From Dryocosmus kuriphilus (Eukaryota; Arthropoda; Insecta; Hymenoptera; Cynipidae), in assembly GCA_038277395.1 (NCBI GenBank), contig CM076190.1, positions 135,643,679 through 135,707,678 on the forward strand: a stretch of 64,000 bases of DNA, read 5' to 3'. A program made the translations under genes and the position numbers. Numbering within the stretch: position 1 is the stretch's first letter; each line of letters opens with the position of its first letter. Below the pieces are notes generated by a model that saw only the letters and a list, made by a program, of their open reading frames with translations, was not told the DNA's origin and made no database searches. Of the stretch, positions 44,873 to 51,748 are shown in pieces.

Positions 44873-46109
44873 AGATCAATTTTTTCACACTACCACTGAG
44901 AGGTTGGTATTGAATAATACGATCATGTATGATGAGGCAATAGGCTGATGTTTCAGCGGGGAAATTGTCTCCAGATTCAAATTCCAAACGAACGTCTACT
45001 GAGGCCTGTTTTAGAAACTCATTTTGTTTTGAGCAATCAATAACAATCAGGGGAGCGTATTCTTTGAAAGCATTTTTCTTCAACATCGGTTCAGGCTCTT
45101 TGCTATAGTAGGCTGTCTGAAAGTTTGCGTACATTTCATACAGTAGTGAAAACTGATTGTGATTAATGTTTAAATTCAGATTGCCGTACGGATAGTACTG
45201 TGAATTGAGAAACACCTTGATATTGGTTATATTGCAATGGTCGAAACGATTAGCATATCTTGCTCGCCTATCCTTTCTGCCTGTCTGGAAACCCAGGATA
45301 ACGTAACGTGGTTTCTCCAACTGAGTTGACGTTTTCACAGTCCATATGTGTCTTGAGGTGGTGGGAAGTAGAGGATATTCATACAATTCCCATGAGCGAA
45401 AACTCATAGTTGTCAGGGGATCCTTTTCAATAAAGTTCAACAGCTGTATCTTCTGTTGATCTGAAGCCATTACATATGGTATCATCCACTCCACTTTTTG
45501 AATCGTGATCCTAAATTGCTCTTCGTTTCCAGGATCTGCTCGCTCTTGAATGATTGCGTTCAAGTCACTGCGTGATCTTGTCAGGATAAGTTCATGTTTT
45601 GCATTTACAACAATTTTTCTAAAGTCCTCGGCAAATCCTAGAATCATACTGAGCGGTATAGTAACATCAAAGTATCCCTCCTCATTGCTGAGACGTTCTG
45701 TACCTTCTGGGATGCCTAACCATCCTGCATTTTCCATAAGATAACTTTGTCCAGGAGTGAGAGAGATGTAACCTTTTATGGTGCTCGTGAGACCGACATT
45801 TTTGCAACGATCAATCTCAATACCATTGAGTTCATAGCGAATTTCATCAAATAGAAAGGAAATTGCATTGTTTACTAAATTTGTTGCAGTAACATTTCTG
45901 ACTACATCAGCATCCCTAGTCAGTCTTCCGTACACGTGCAGTGAACTCTTGCTGGGTAGTATACACAAATCTTGATGCTGAACAGCGATTCGAATTTCAT
46001 CACTGTTGTTGAATGATGCTGAGGCATAAGGCTGATGTGCATGAATCTCATAGTGAGCGATTGACTCGTCAAATCTCACTGGTGCTTGGATGTTCAATAT
46101 TTCCTCCAT
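44871..46109 (-). CDS. Major capsid protein candidate (double jelly-roll)
   Basis: 412 codons from ATG, starting MEEILNIQAPVRF. Polinton capsid genes of the double jelly-roll type sit between the protease/minor capsid block and the TIR, as here. Supporting blocks are SYLMENAGWLG, FRSWELYEYPLLPTTSRHIW, PRYVILGFQTGRKDRR and NLNINHNQFSLLYEMY, beta-rich stretches with the W/Y spacing common in these proteins. The size suits a Polinton capsid, which is smaller than the corresponding giant-virus proteins. The assignment rests on gene position and overall pattern; no catalytic residues exist to test. It should form the icosahedral shell with the minor capsid protein. Confidence 0.7.
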   Translation of the reverse strand: MEEILNIQAPVRFDESIAHYEIHAHQPYASASFNNSDEIRIAVQHQDLCILPSKSSLHVYGRLTRDADVVRNVTATNLVNNAISFLFDEIRYELNGIEIDRCKNVGLTSTIKGYISLTPGQSYLMENAGWLGIPEGTERLSNEEGYFDVTIPLSMILGFAEDFRKIVVNAKHELILTRSRSDLNAIIQERADPGNEEQFRITIQKVEWMIPYVMASDQQKIQLLNFIEKDPLTTMSFRSWELYEYPLLPTTSRHIWTVKTSTQLEKPRYVILGFQTGRKDRRARYANRFDHCNITNIKVFLNSQYYPYGNLNLNINHNQFSLLYEMYANFQTAYYSKEPEPMLKKNAFKEYAPLIVIDCSKQNEFLKQASVDVRLEFESGDNFPAETSAYCLIIHDRIIQYQPLSGSVKKLI

Positions 46110-46275
46110 TTTCCTTGTTGTTGCAACAGATTGAGATGAAAAATATTTTGAATGGACGTTTCAATCTCTTTCTCCACGAGTTTCTTTGACTTTGTGACCT
46201 AGCTGTTTCAGACGAAGCACGTTTTGAGGTGTTAGCACCTTGCGTGCTGGTCGAGAACTGATCTTTGTCTGACAT
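46069..46275 (-). CDS. Small basic ORF overlapping the capsid start
   Basis: 68 codons from the ATG at 46275 (MSDKDQFSTSTQG), serine/threonine-rich and then very basic (RNSWRKRLKRPF). It overlaps the first 41 bases of the capsid gene. A TATATAAG box lies only 10 bp before its ATG (46285-46292), so a transcript from that box would start beyond the ATG, and the box may really serve the capsid gene. Translation is doubtful. Confidence 0.35.
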   Translation of the reverse strand: MSDKDQFSTSTQGANTSKRASSETARSQSQRNSWRKRLKRPFKIFFISICCNNKENGGNIEHPSTSEI

Positions 46276-46284
46276 GTTGTCTCC

Positions 46285-46292
46285 CTTATATA
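46285..46292 (-). promoter_or_regulatory. TATA-like box upstream of the capsid gene
   Basis: TATATAAG on the minus strand. Gives a 150-bp leader if used for the capsid ATG at 46109. Confidence 0.45.
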
Positions 46293-46321
46293 TGCTCCTT
46301 TGAGATTGTACACAATACCCA

Positions 46322-47011
46322 TTATGATGATAATTTAACATGCAGTCGTATTGTTATAATCTCTCCTCGAAAATTCACCAAGTCTCCGTCTTGATCGACA
46401 ATGCGGAGCTGAATTTGCGGTATTGTCTTGACGGCGATTGGCAGATAAATGACGTGTGACGGCACTTCCACAATCTTATATCCTGGTGGAACAACAGGAA
46501 AGAATTCGTGAATCGTGTGAACTTTGCGCTCGTTGATGTAGGCTCCAGTTGTGATGTTACACTCAACTCGTAGAGCATTCACTTTGAGAATGGCTACAGG
46601 TAGATCAGATGTGTGAGTCTTATTGGCTTCAAGAACACGAGGTGCAAATCCCAATAGTCGTCCAATCGAATCTCTTGGTCTAAAGTCTACTTCACGATTA
46701 CACTTTATCTCACTGCGCAGTGTGTTGTTATTTGGTTTGATGTTTATTATAATTCCGTCACTCGCTAGAACCTTCTGGATATAGCTCTCAATATCTTCAA
46801 TCTCATAGCTGCCAGTAGGTATGACAACTTTTCTCTGTCCGACCTTAATTGTATTCTTTCCCACATCAACGTTAGGAATCGCATTAAATGTGAGCAATTC
46901 AACGAGACCAAGAGCGTAGTTCTTGTGCGGAGAGAGTTCTATTGGTGGAAAGTACTCTGCCTCGAGCACAGAAGAGTTTCCCGTTATGGTAAGTGTAAAC
47001 GATTCGTCCAT
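46322..47011 (-). CDS. Minor capsid (penton-type, single jelly-roll) protein
   Basis: 229 codons from the ATG at 47011 (MDESFTLTITGNSSVL); the open frame extends 15 codons upstream without a start. Recognised by a highly recurrent insect Polinton sequence: FPPIELSPHKNYALGLVE, IPTGSYEIEDIE, SIGRLLGFAPRVL, VNALRVECNITTGAYIN, HEFFPVVPPGYKIVEVP and LVNFRGEIITIRLHVKL. In Polintons this is the minor capsid protein, a single jelly-roll forming the vertices. TATATAAG lies 47 bp upstream. It sits directly after the protease gene on the same strand. Confidence 0.85.
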   Translation of the reverse strand: MDESFTLTITGNSSVLEAEYFPPIELSPHKNYALGLVELLTFNAIPNVDVGKNTIKVGQRKVVIPTGSYEIEDIESYIQKVLASDGIIINIKPNNNTLRSEIKCNREVDFRPRDSIGRLLGFAPRVLEANKTHTSDLPVAILKVNALRVECNITTGAYINERKVHTIHEFFPVVPPGYKIVEVPSHVIYLPIAVKTIPQIQLRIVDQDGDLVNFRGEIITIRLHVKLSS

Positions 47012-47048
47012 GACGATGTTCTTCTCTATACTGCCTCTAGTCTGCTCA

Positions 47049-47450
47049 TTACACACTCTTATATAGAGAGTATTTGTCTCTTACATGCAGCTGTCCAAAC
47101 AAAAATTTTAAACACAAGTGTCCACACTCAACACTGTCATAGTCTTGATATCTATCATGATTGTACTTTATTACGCTACCAACACCGAGATAATCGACAA
47201 GATCCGATGGTGGACGAAGATTACCGAAACTGTCAAAGTATAAAACATTATTACTGATCTTTCTATATGCTACCCAGTGAGTACCAGGGCCGTGACTGTC
47301 ATCAAGATTTACAATAGCTGCTTCAGTTTGACGGGGACCACGCACTGGTAGCTCATTACGCATAAACACTCCACGGAAATGTGGAATTTTTATAGCTTTA
47401 GCATATTTCAACAGATCGGTATCAGTGAGTGCACGATGAGGTAGCTTCAC
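47049..47450 (-). CDS. Adenovirus-type (adenain-like) cysteine protease
   Basis: 133 codons, the particle maturation protease of Polintons. The catalytic residues of the C5/Ulp1 fold are visible: H58 in GTHWVAY, D73 in YFDSFGNL, Q102 in RYQDY and C109 in VECGHLCL. The open frame has GTG, not ATG, at the position where related proteins start, and the first in-frame ATG is codon 30. So the start is either lost by mutation, provided by an upstream part of the same frame that overlaps the PLA2 gene, or the clone carries an error. It lies in a compact minus-strand block: PLA2-like, protease, minor capsid. Confidence 0.85.
   Translation of the reverse strand: MKLPHRALTDTDLLKYAKAIKIPHFRGVFMRNELPVRGPRQTEAAIVNLDDSHGPGTHWVAYRKISNNVLYFDSFGNLRPPSDLVDYLGVGSVIKYNHDRYQDYDSVECGHLCLKFLFGQLHVRDKYSLYKSV
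47058..47065 (-). promoter_or_regulatory. TATA box for the minor capsid gene
   Basis: TATATAAG on the minus strand, 47 bp before the ATG at 47011. It overlaps the last codons of the protease gene. Confidence 0.55.
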
Positions 47451-48274
47451 TACATGTTTTTTGATGCTGGTCTTAGACGAAGTCCCTGTCTATTCAAATG
47501 AAGTCCCAGTCCTTTCCTGTAAGGTTTCAGGTGTAACCCCTTTCCTAGAACAATAGCCTCCATTGACTTGTTATGACGTTGAGCCTCTGCCAGCTGTTGT
47601 TTAGCTGCGTTAGCATCGTTTACAGCTTTGGCTACACCAGCTGCTCCACCAGTAAACGCTCCAAGTGCACTGAGTCCAGCAAATATGGGAATCAGCGGCA
47701 AAACACCCCCGACTTTTGAGGGGATTGGCAAGACACGTGGATTTTTCACTTTATCCACACCTTTGACAGCTTCCTGTGCACCTCTGATTGCAGACTTGAT
47801 GACTACATTTGCATCACTACTTCGTCTCATTGCCTTCTTAGCAGCATTTACAATCTTTCTAAATCCAATTTGTTTCTTCTTCTTTTTCTTTGAATTAAGC
47901 TTTCTCTTCACCGTACTGGATTTCCTCTTTATTCCCATACCGAGTTTCGCTTTGACATTCATTACGTTAGTTATTGCCAGTGCTGCAGCTTTCTCATCAA
48001 TCTTAGCGTCTTTGGCAAAAACCCGCTGCCACGCTTTACTGGCTAGTACACGATCTGCAGAGTTTCTCGCTTCAACGTCCTCACGATTACGTAAATATGC
48101 AATATCGTGTTCTTTACACGCTGCGTCTAGAGGATTGATACCGAGATCACCTCTAGCAAGTCGTTTAACTAGCTTAGTACCCGGGCCGCAGTACTGATAG
48201 CCAGGCAAATGCAACTCAAATGGCAATTTGTTGATGAGACGATTGACTAGGCCTTTACCTCTATGCTCAATCAT
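47450..48274 (-). CDS. PLA2-like structural protein with membrane-active and basic regions
   Basis: 274 codons from ATG. Residues about 20-60 match the viral phospholipase A2 pattern: LPGYQYCGPGT (calcium loop, YCGPG at 28-32), then INPLDAACKEHDIAYL with the catalytic pair H56/D57. Residues 115-150 are highly basic (KRKLNSKKKKKK), 186-216 a glycine/alanine-rich hydrophobic stretch (VLPLIPIFAGLSALGAFTGG), and the tail (GKGLHLKPYRKGLGLHL) is repetitive and basic, recalling adenovirus core or membrane-lytic peptides. In parvoviruses such a PLA2 domain helps particles leave endosomes. Function here is inferred. Confidence 0.8.
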   Translation of the reverse strand: MIEHRGKGLVNRLINKLPFELHLPGYQYCGPGTKLVKRLARGDLGINPLDAACKEHDIAYLRNREDVEARNSADRVLASKAWQRVFAKDAKIDEKAAALAITNVMNVKAKLGMGIKRKSSTVKRKLNSKKKKKKQIGFRKIVNAAKKAMRRSSDANVVIKSAIRGAQEAVKGVDKVKNPRVLPIPSKVGGVLPLIPIFAGLSALGAFTGGAAGVAKAVNDANAAKQQLAEAQRHNKSMEAIVLGKGLHLKPYRKGLGLHLNRQGLRLRPASKNM

Positions 48275-48331
48275 CGGAGGTTAGCACGCAACTGACCTGA
48301 AAGCTATAAAAGCGCTGTATTTATAGGTTTT
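48275..48331. promoter_or_regulatory. Compact bidirectional promoter with two opposed TATA boxes
   Basis: Only 57 bp separate the divergent PLA2-like (minus) and ATPase (plus) start codons. On the plus strand TATAAAAG is at 48305-48312; on the minus strand TATAAATA is at 48318-48325. The minus box is 44 bp from its ATG. The plus box is just 20 bp from the ATG at 48332, so transcripts would probably start beyond it and use the in-frame ATG at 48350. Confidence 0.6.
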
Positions 48332-49048
48332 ATGACAGTTCAAGTGAAGATGCGGTTCAAGAAACAACCTATTAAGCTTCCGGTCGATAACTTTGATGCC
48401 CTCGTCCAATCAGAGAAGAGGAGAGTGGTAAAACGTCATGGAAATCTACTACCAGACAGCATTCGTGCATTATTTTGTGGCCCATCAAACTGTGGCAAAA
48501 CAAATACATTACTCGCTCTAATATTGCACCCAAACGGATTGAAATTTACCAGTGTCTACGTCTACTCAAAATCTCTGAATCAACCAAAGTACCGATTCCT
48601 GGAACAAGTGTTAAATAATGTAGATGGTGTTGAGTATTTTCCCTTTAGTGAGCATGAGCAGGTAATATCACCATGTGAAGCTCAACCAAATTCTATAATT
48701 GTATTTGATGATGTGGCCTGTGAAAAGCAGGATAACATTAGAGCCTTCTTCTGCATGGGTAGACACGCTCATGTTGACAGTTTTTACTTGTGTCAAACTT
48801 ATGCTCGAGTTCCCAAACATTTGGTGCGAGACAATGTCAATCTGTTGATACTCTTTAAGCAGGATGAGATGAATTTGAGACACGTGTATGATGATCACGT
48901 AAACACTGACATGAGTTATTCTCAATTTCGAGACTTATGTTCGGCATGTTGGAATACTGACAAGCATGGATTTGTCGTCATTGACAAGGACAGTGAGCTC
49001 GAGGAGGGGAGATATCGAAAAGGATTTGACTGTTTCATCACTCCATAA
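48332..49048 (+). CDS. FtsK/HerA-type genome packaging ATPase
   Basis: 238 codons from the ATG at 48332; the in-frame ATG at 48350 (MRFKKQPIKLPVDN) may be the real start because of the TATA position. Walker A is GPSNCGKT at residues 50-57 and Walker B IIVFDDVA at 121-128. Downstream, FFCMGRHAHVDSFYLCQTYARVPKHLVRDNVNLL holds the conserved glutamine (sensor-like) of this superfamily. It pumps DNA into the capsid. The Polinton ATPase is normally of this size. It is the first gene of the plus-strand block and starts divergently from the capsid block. Confidence 0.9.
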   Translation: MTVQVKMRFKKQPIKLPVDNFDALVQSEKRRVVKRHGNLLPDSIRALFCGPSNCGKTNTLLALILHPNGLKFTSVYVYSKSLNQPKYRFLEQVLNNVDGVEYFPFSEHEQVISPCEAQPNSIIVFDDVACEKQDNIRAFFCMGRHAHVDSFYLCQTYARVPKHLVRDNVNLLILFKQDEMNLRHVYDDHVNTDMSYSQFRDLCSACWNTDKHGFVVIDKDSELEEGRYRKGFDCFITP

Positions 49049-49105
49049 ATATGAGTTATGCTGTGGAAATGATATCATTATAGATTGAGCTGTCAACACA
49101 TCAAC

Positions 49106-49978
49106 ATGTCAAAGTTTCACAATGAGAAGGAGGTGCTCCGTCAAATCGCAAAAGCCAGTGACGCGATTCGACGCAAACATCGAATGCTGAAAATGGGTAA
49201 AGAAGCCACTGAAAAGATAATGAGTGAAACTTTTAAGCCAATCGTGATGCCACTACAAAAACTTGTTGACATGTCTGGTCCCTCAATCAAGGGAAAGAGA
49301 GAACTTGAAAAGGAAAAAGACGAGAAGGATGATGATAATGATGAAAACGATTCCTACATGACTGCCAATGCTCAAGAAGGAGAGCAGGATGAAACTATGG
49401 TTGAAGATGCAACTCAGTTTCCTGATAATTATGAGTATCTAACAAACAAGTTTCTCAGGATGTTAAATCAAAATAGGAAGCAGTATTTGGATAAGATTTA
49501 TGGTGTTCGTAAGCTCAGCAATGGAACTCTTATGATTGGTGATAAACCCATTAATTTTGAGGGACAATATATCCTCATTGGAGATAAACAGTACCTAAAA
49601 ACTGTTGGCTTGTTAGAACTGCTGTTTAGACAGACTCCTGAAGAATCACATATAAGTGCTGATGATCTGAGCAATTATAAAGAAATTCTGATTGCTACAA
49701 GTGCACACAAGAAGCGATATAGCGCAACTGAATCTGTTCGAAAAGGCAATAGTATCAAGTACAAGAAATTTATTGCGAAACTGTTCAATGTGTCACGCAG
49801 ACGGTCCTCAACGAGTGGAGGTTCACTGCCACAGTATATGGTAGCGAGAAAAAATGTGAATACAGACTATGTCTACTGGGACGACCCCAACGAGCTAGTG
49901 GATCGTCTTTGTCTGCTTGTAGCATCTCAGTCAGCTGGCAATCCAAGTCACAACAATGAAAATCGTATCCATTATTGA
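49106..49978 (+). CDS. DUF8207-like protein of insect Polintons
   Basis: 290 codons from the ATG at 49106 (MSKFHNEKEVLRQIAKAS); a second in-frame ATG lies 21 bp upstream. An N-terminal coiled coil is followed by a very acidic stretch (EKDEKDDDNDENDS), then the recurrent domain with YGVRKLSNGTLMIGDKPI, KTVGLLELLFRQTPEE, and the ending YWDDPNELVDRLCLLVASQ. The C-terminal domain is recognised as the common insect Polinton-associated 'DUF8207' family; function is not known. It lies between packaging ATPase and the fibre-like gene, so a structural or assembly role is plausible. Confidence 0.7.
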   Translation: MSKFHNEKEVLRQIAKASDAIRRKHRMLKMGKEATEKIMSETFKPIVMPLQKLVDMSGPSIKGKRELEKEKDEKDDDNDENDSYMTANAQEGEQDETMVEDATQFPDNYEYLTNKFLRMLNQNRKQYLDKIYGVRKLSNGTLMIGDKPINFEGQYILIGDKQYLKTVGLLELLFRQTPEESHISADDLSNYKEILIATSAHKKRYSATESVRKGNSIKYKKFIAKLFNVSRRRSSTSGGSLPQYMVARKNVNTDYVYWDDPNELVDRLCLLVASQSAGNPSHNNENRIHY

Positions 49979-50039
49979 GGAACTACGGGAAGCTGAAATC
50001 ATATATTAGGAGCATTCACACAAAAATATCATCAGTATC

Positions 50040-50459
50040 ATGATGAGTATCGACGTGTTTGGACGTCAACTGGATCGAACCGCTGCATCAGTGAGCCGTG
50101 GACCGCCTGGTATTGGATTCAAAATCACCTCCGACGGTCATTATGATGTAGACGGCAAGAGATTATGTAACGTTAGTGAAGCCAATGAACAATCTGACGC
50201 AGTAAACTTAGGAACTGTAAAGAGCATTATTCAAAACGAGATACGTACAGTGTTTGCAGTCACATCGTCTATGAGAGCAGAGATTGAAAACAATAATTTG
50301 ATGATTCGTGGTCTCGAGGAATCAATCAACGAGAAACTGAAAAACTTGCAGATTGATATAAAACAAGATTTGTCGATCCGTAACGCTAAACTCATTGCTC
50401 GACTAAACACCCTTAAATATGGACAAGGAGAAATTGTCAGTAGTCACGGAACTGCATAA
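50040..50459 (+). CDS. Tail-fibre/fibre-like protein
   Basis: 139 codons, opening MMSIDVFGRQL. Residues about 20-60 (GPPGIGFKITSDGHYDVDGKR, LCNVSEANEQSDAVNLGTV) form a G-x-Y-D-x-x-G-K-x-L-x-N-V / DAVN pattern that resembles shaft-type repeats of trimeric fibres in phages and viruses and is repeatedly found in insect Polintons. The rest is a long coiled coil (EIENNNLMIRGLEESINEKLKNL) which could form a stalk. It overlaps the integrase start by 41 bp. A host-recognition role is suggestive but unproven. Confidence 0.55.
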   Translation: MMSIDVFGRQLDRTAASVSRGPPGIGFKITSDGHYDVDGKRLCNVSEANEQSDAVNLGTVKSIIQNEIRTVFAVTSSMRAEIENNNLMIRGLEESINEKLKNLQIDIKQDLSIRNAKLIARLNTLKYGQGEIVSSHGTA

Positions 50460-51345
50460 ACCTGCTAGAAAAAATTATCCTCGTCGTTGTGTACAGATAC
50501 GTGGTATAGACGAGACATGGCAGGCAGATTTGGTTGAAATGTTGCCCTATGCCCATGAGAATAATAATTACAAGTATTTACTTACCGTAATTGATATTTT
50601 CTCCAAGTACGCCTGGGCTGTTCCTGTTAAAAGCAAGAGTGGACCAGATGTTACTTTAGCAATGAAATCTGTACTGGTGCAGGGTCGTGTACCAAAAAAC
50701 TTGCACACTGACAAAGGCAAAGAATTTTATAATTCACACTTTAAAAATCTAATGCAACAATATAGAATTAATCTCTACTCAACGCACAGTAATCTAAAGG
50801 CATCAATCTGTGAAAGATTTAATCGCACGCTCAAAAACAAGATGTGGCCACAATTTAGCTTGAGAGGCAACTACAAGTGGATAGACATTTTACCCACTCT
50901 CATCTCCAAGTATAACGATGCAAAACATCGATCAATCGGTATGAAGCCCAGAGATGTCACTGCTGATGATGAAAAAAATCTCTTGCAACGCTTTAAAAAA
51001 CTGCGATATATACCCAGAAGGAAGAGAGCAAAGTTCAAAGTTGGTGAGAGAGTTCGAGTTAGCAAGCACAAGCATGTCTTTGAAAAAGGATACACTCCCA
51101 ACTGGACAACAGAGATATTCACTGTGACACAAGTCATACCTACCAATCCAGTGACGTACAAGCTCGAGGACTATCAAAAACAAAGTATCGCTGGAGGATT
51201 CTATGAACAGGAACTTCTCAAAGTTAAGCATCCAGACATATACCTTGTGGAAAAAGTAATCAAGAAACGTGGCAATAAAGTATATGTAAAGTGGTTGGGC
51301 TTTGATAGTTCACATAACAGCTGGATAGAAAAATCAGACATGTAA
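50419..51345 (+). CDS. Retroviral-type integrase with C-terminal chromodomain
   Basis: 308 codons from ATG. The rve-type catalytic domain has the acidic triad D37 (WQADLVEM), D98 (HTDKGKEF) and E132 (CERFNRTLK). A basic linker with FKVGERVRVSK follows, a typical SH3-like DNA-binding segment. Residues about 274-308 (YLVEKVIKKRGNKVYVKWLGF, then SHNSWIEKSDM) form a chromodomain, known to target integration to modified histones in related elements. Integrates the linear element. No zinc region is seen N-terminal. The start overlaps the fibre-like gene, consistent with a compact plus-strand unit. Confidence 0.9.
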   Translation: MDKEKLSVVTELHKPARKNYPRRCVQIRGIDETWQADLVEMLPYAHENNNYKYLLTVIDIFSKYAWAVPVKSKSGPDVTLAMKSVLVQGRVPKNLHTDKGKEFYNSHFKNLMQQYRINLYSTHSNLKASICERFNRTLKNKMWPQFSLRGNYKWIDILPTLISKYNDAKHRSIGMKPRDVTADDEKNLLQRFKKLRYIPRRKRAKFKVGERVRVSKHKHVFEKGYTPNWTTEIFTVTQVIPTNPVTYKLEDYQKQSIAGGFYEQELLKVKHPDIYLVEKVIKKRGNKVYVKWLGFDSSHNSWIEKSDM

Positions 51346-51352
51346 TCAACTT

Positions 51353-51470
51353 TTCTTCAACGTTGAATCAATGTTGAGCTAAAGTTGAATCAATGTTGAG
51401 CCAAAGTTGAATCAACGTTGAATCAATGTTGAATCAATGTTGAGCCAACGTTGAACCAATGTTAGACTAA
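51353..51470. repeat. Minisatellite of 12-13 bp units in the INT 3' region
   Basis: About nine units of gttgaatcaat / gttgagccaaa type, the first starting eight bases after the integrase stop. Lies in the convergent gap between INT and POLB. Confidence 0.85.
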
Positions 51471-51748
51471 ACTAGATAAAGTATACACGCTGACACTAAG
51501 TAGAGATGTAAGGCTCCTTGATAAATAAAAAGTAATTTATATGCACATATCTTGTTTTATTCAAATATAAATCCTATATACACTATCTACAAAGTTAATC
51601 TAGAGACAGCTGCACCAAAGTCTATTCACCTCCACACAGGTGATACCGCTGTACAGTAGTAGTAGTAATAATAATAATAAAAATAATAATAACATATTTA
51701 CAAAGGTGATGTCAAAGTGCAGTTATGATGATGATATATATGCAGTAA
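51471..51748. other. Gap between convergent INT and POLB
   Basis: Contains aataaa (about 51524) and several aataat repeats (51660-51692), likely polyadenylation signals for both genes. No gene. Confidence 0.5.

Noticed and set aside
47628..48197. 189-codon plus-strand frame
   Set aside because: Antisense reading of the PLA2-like gene.
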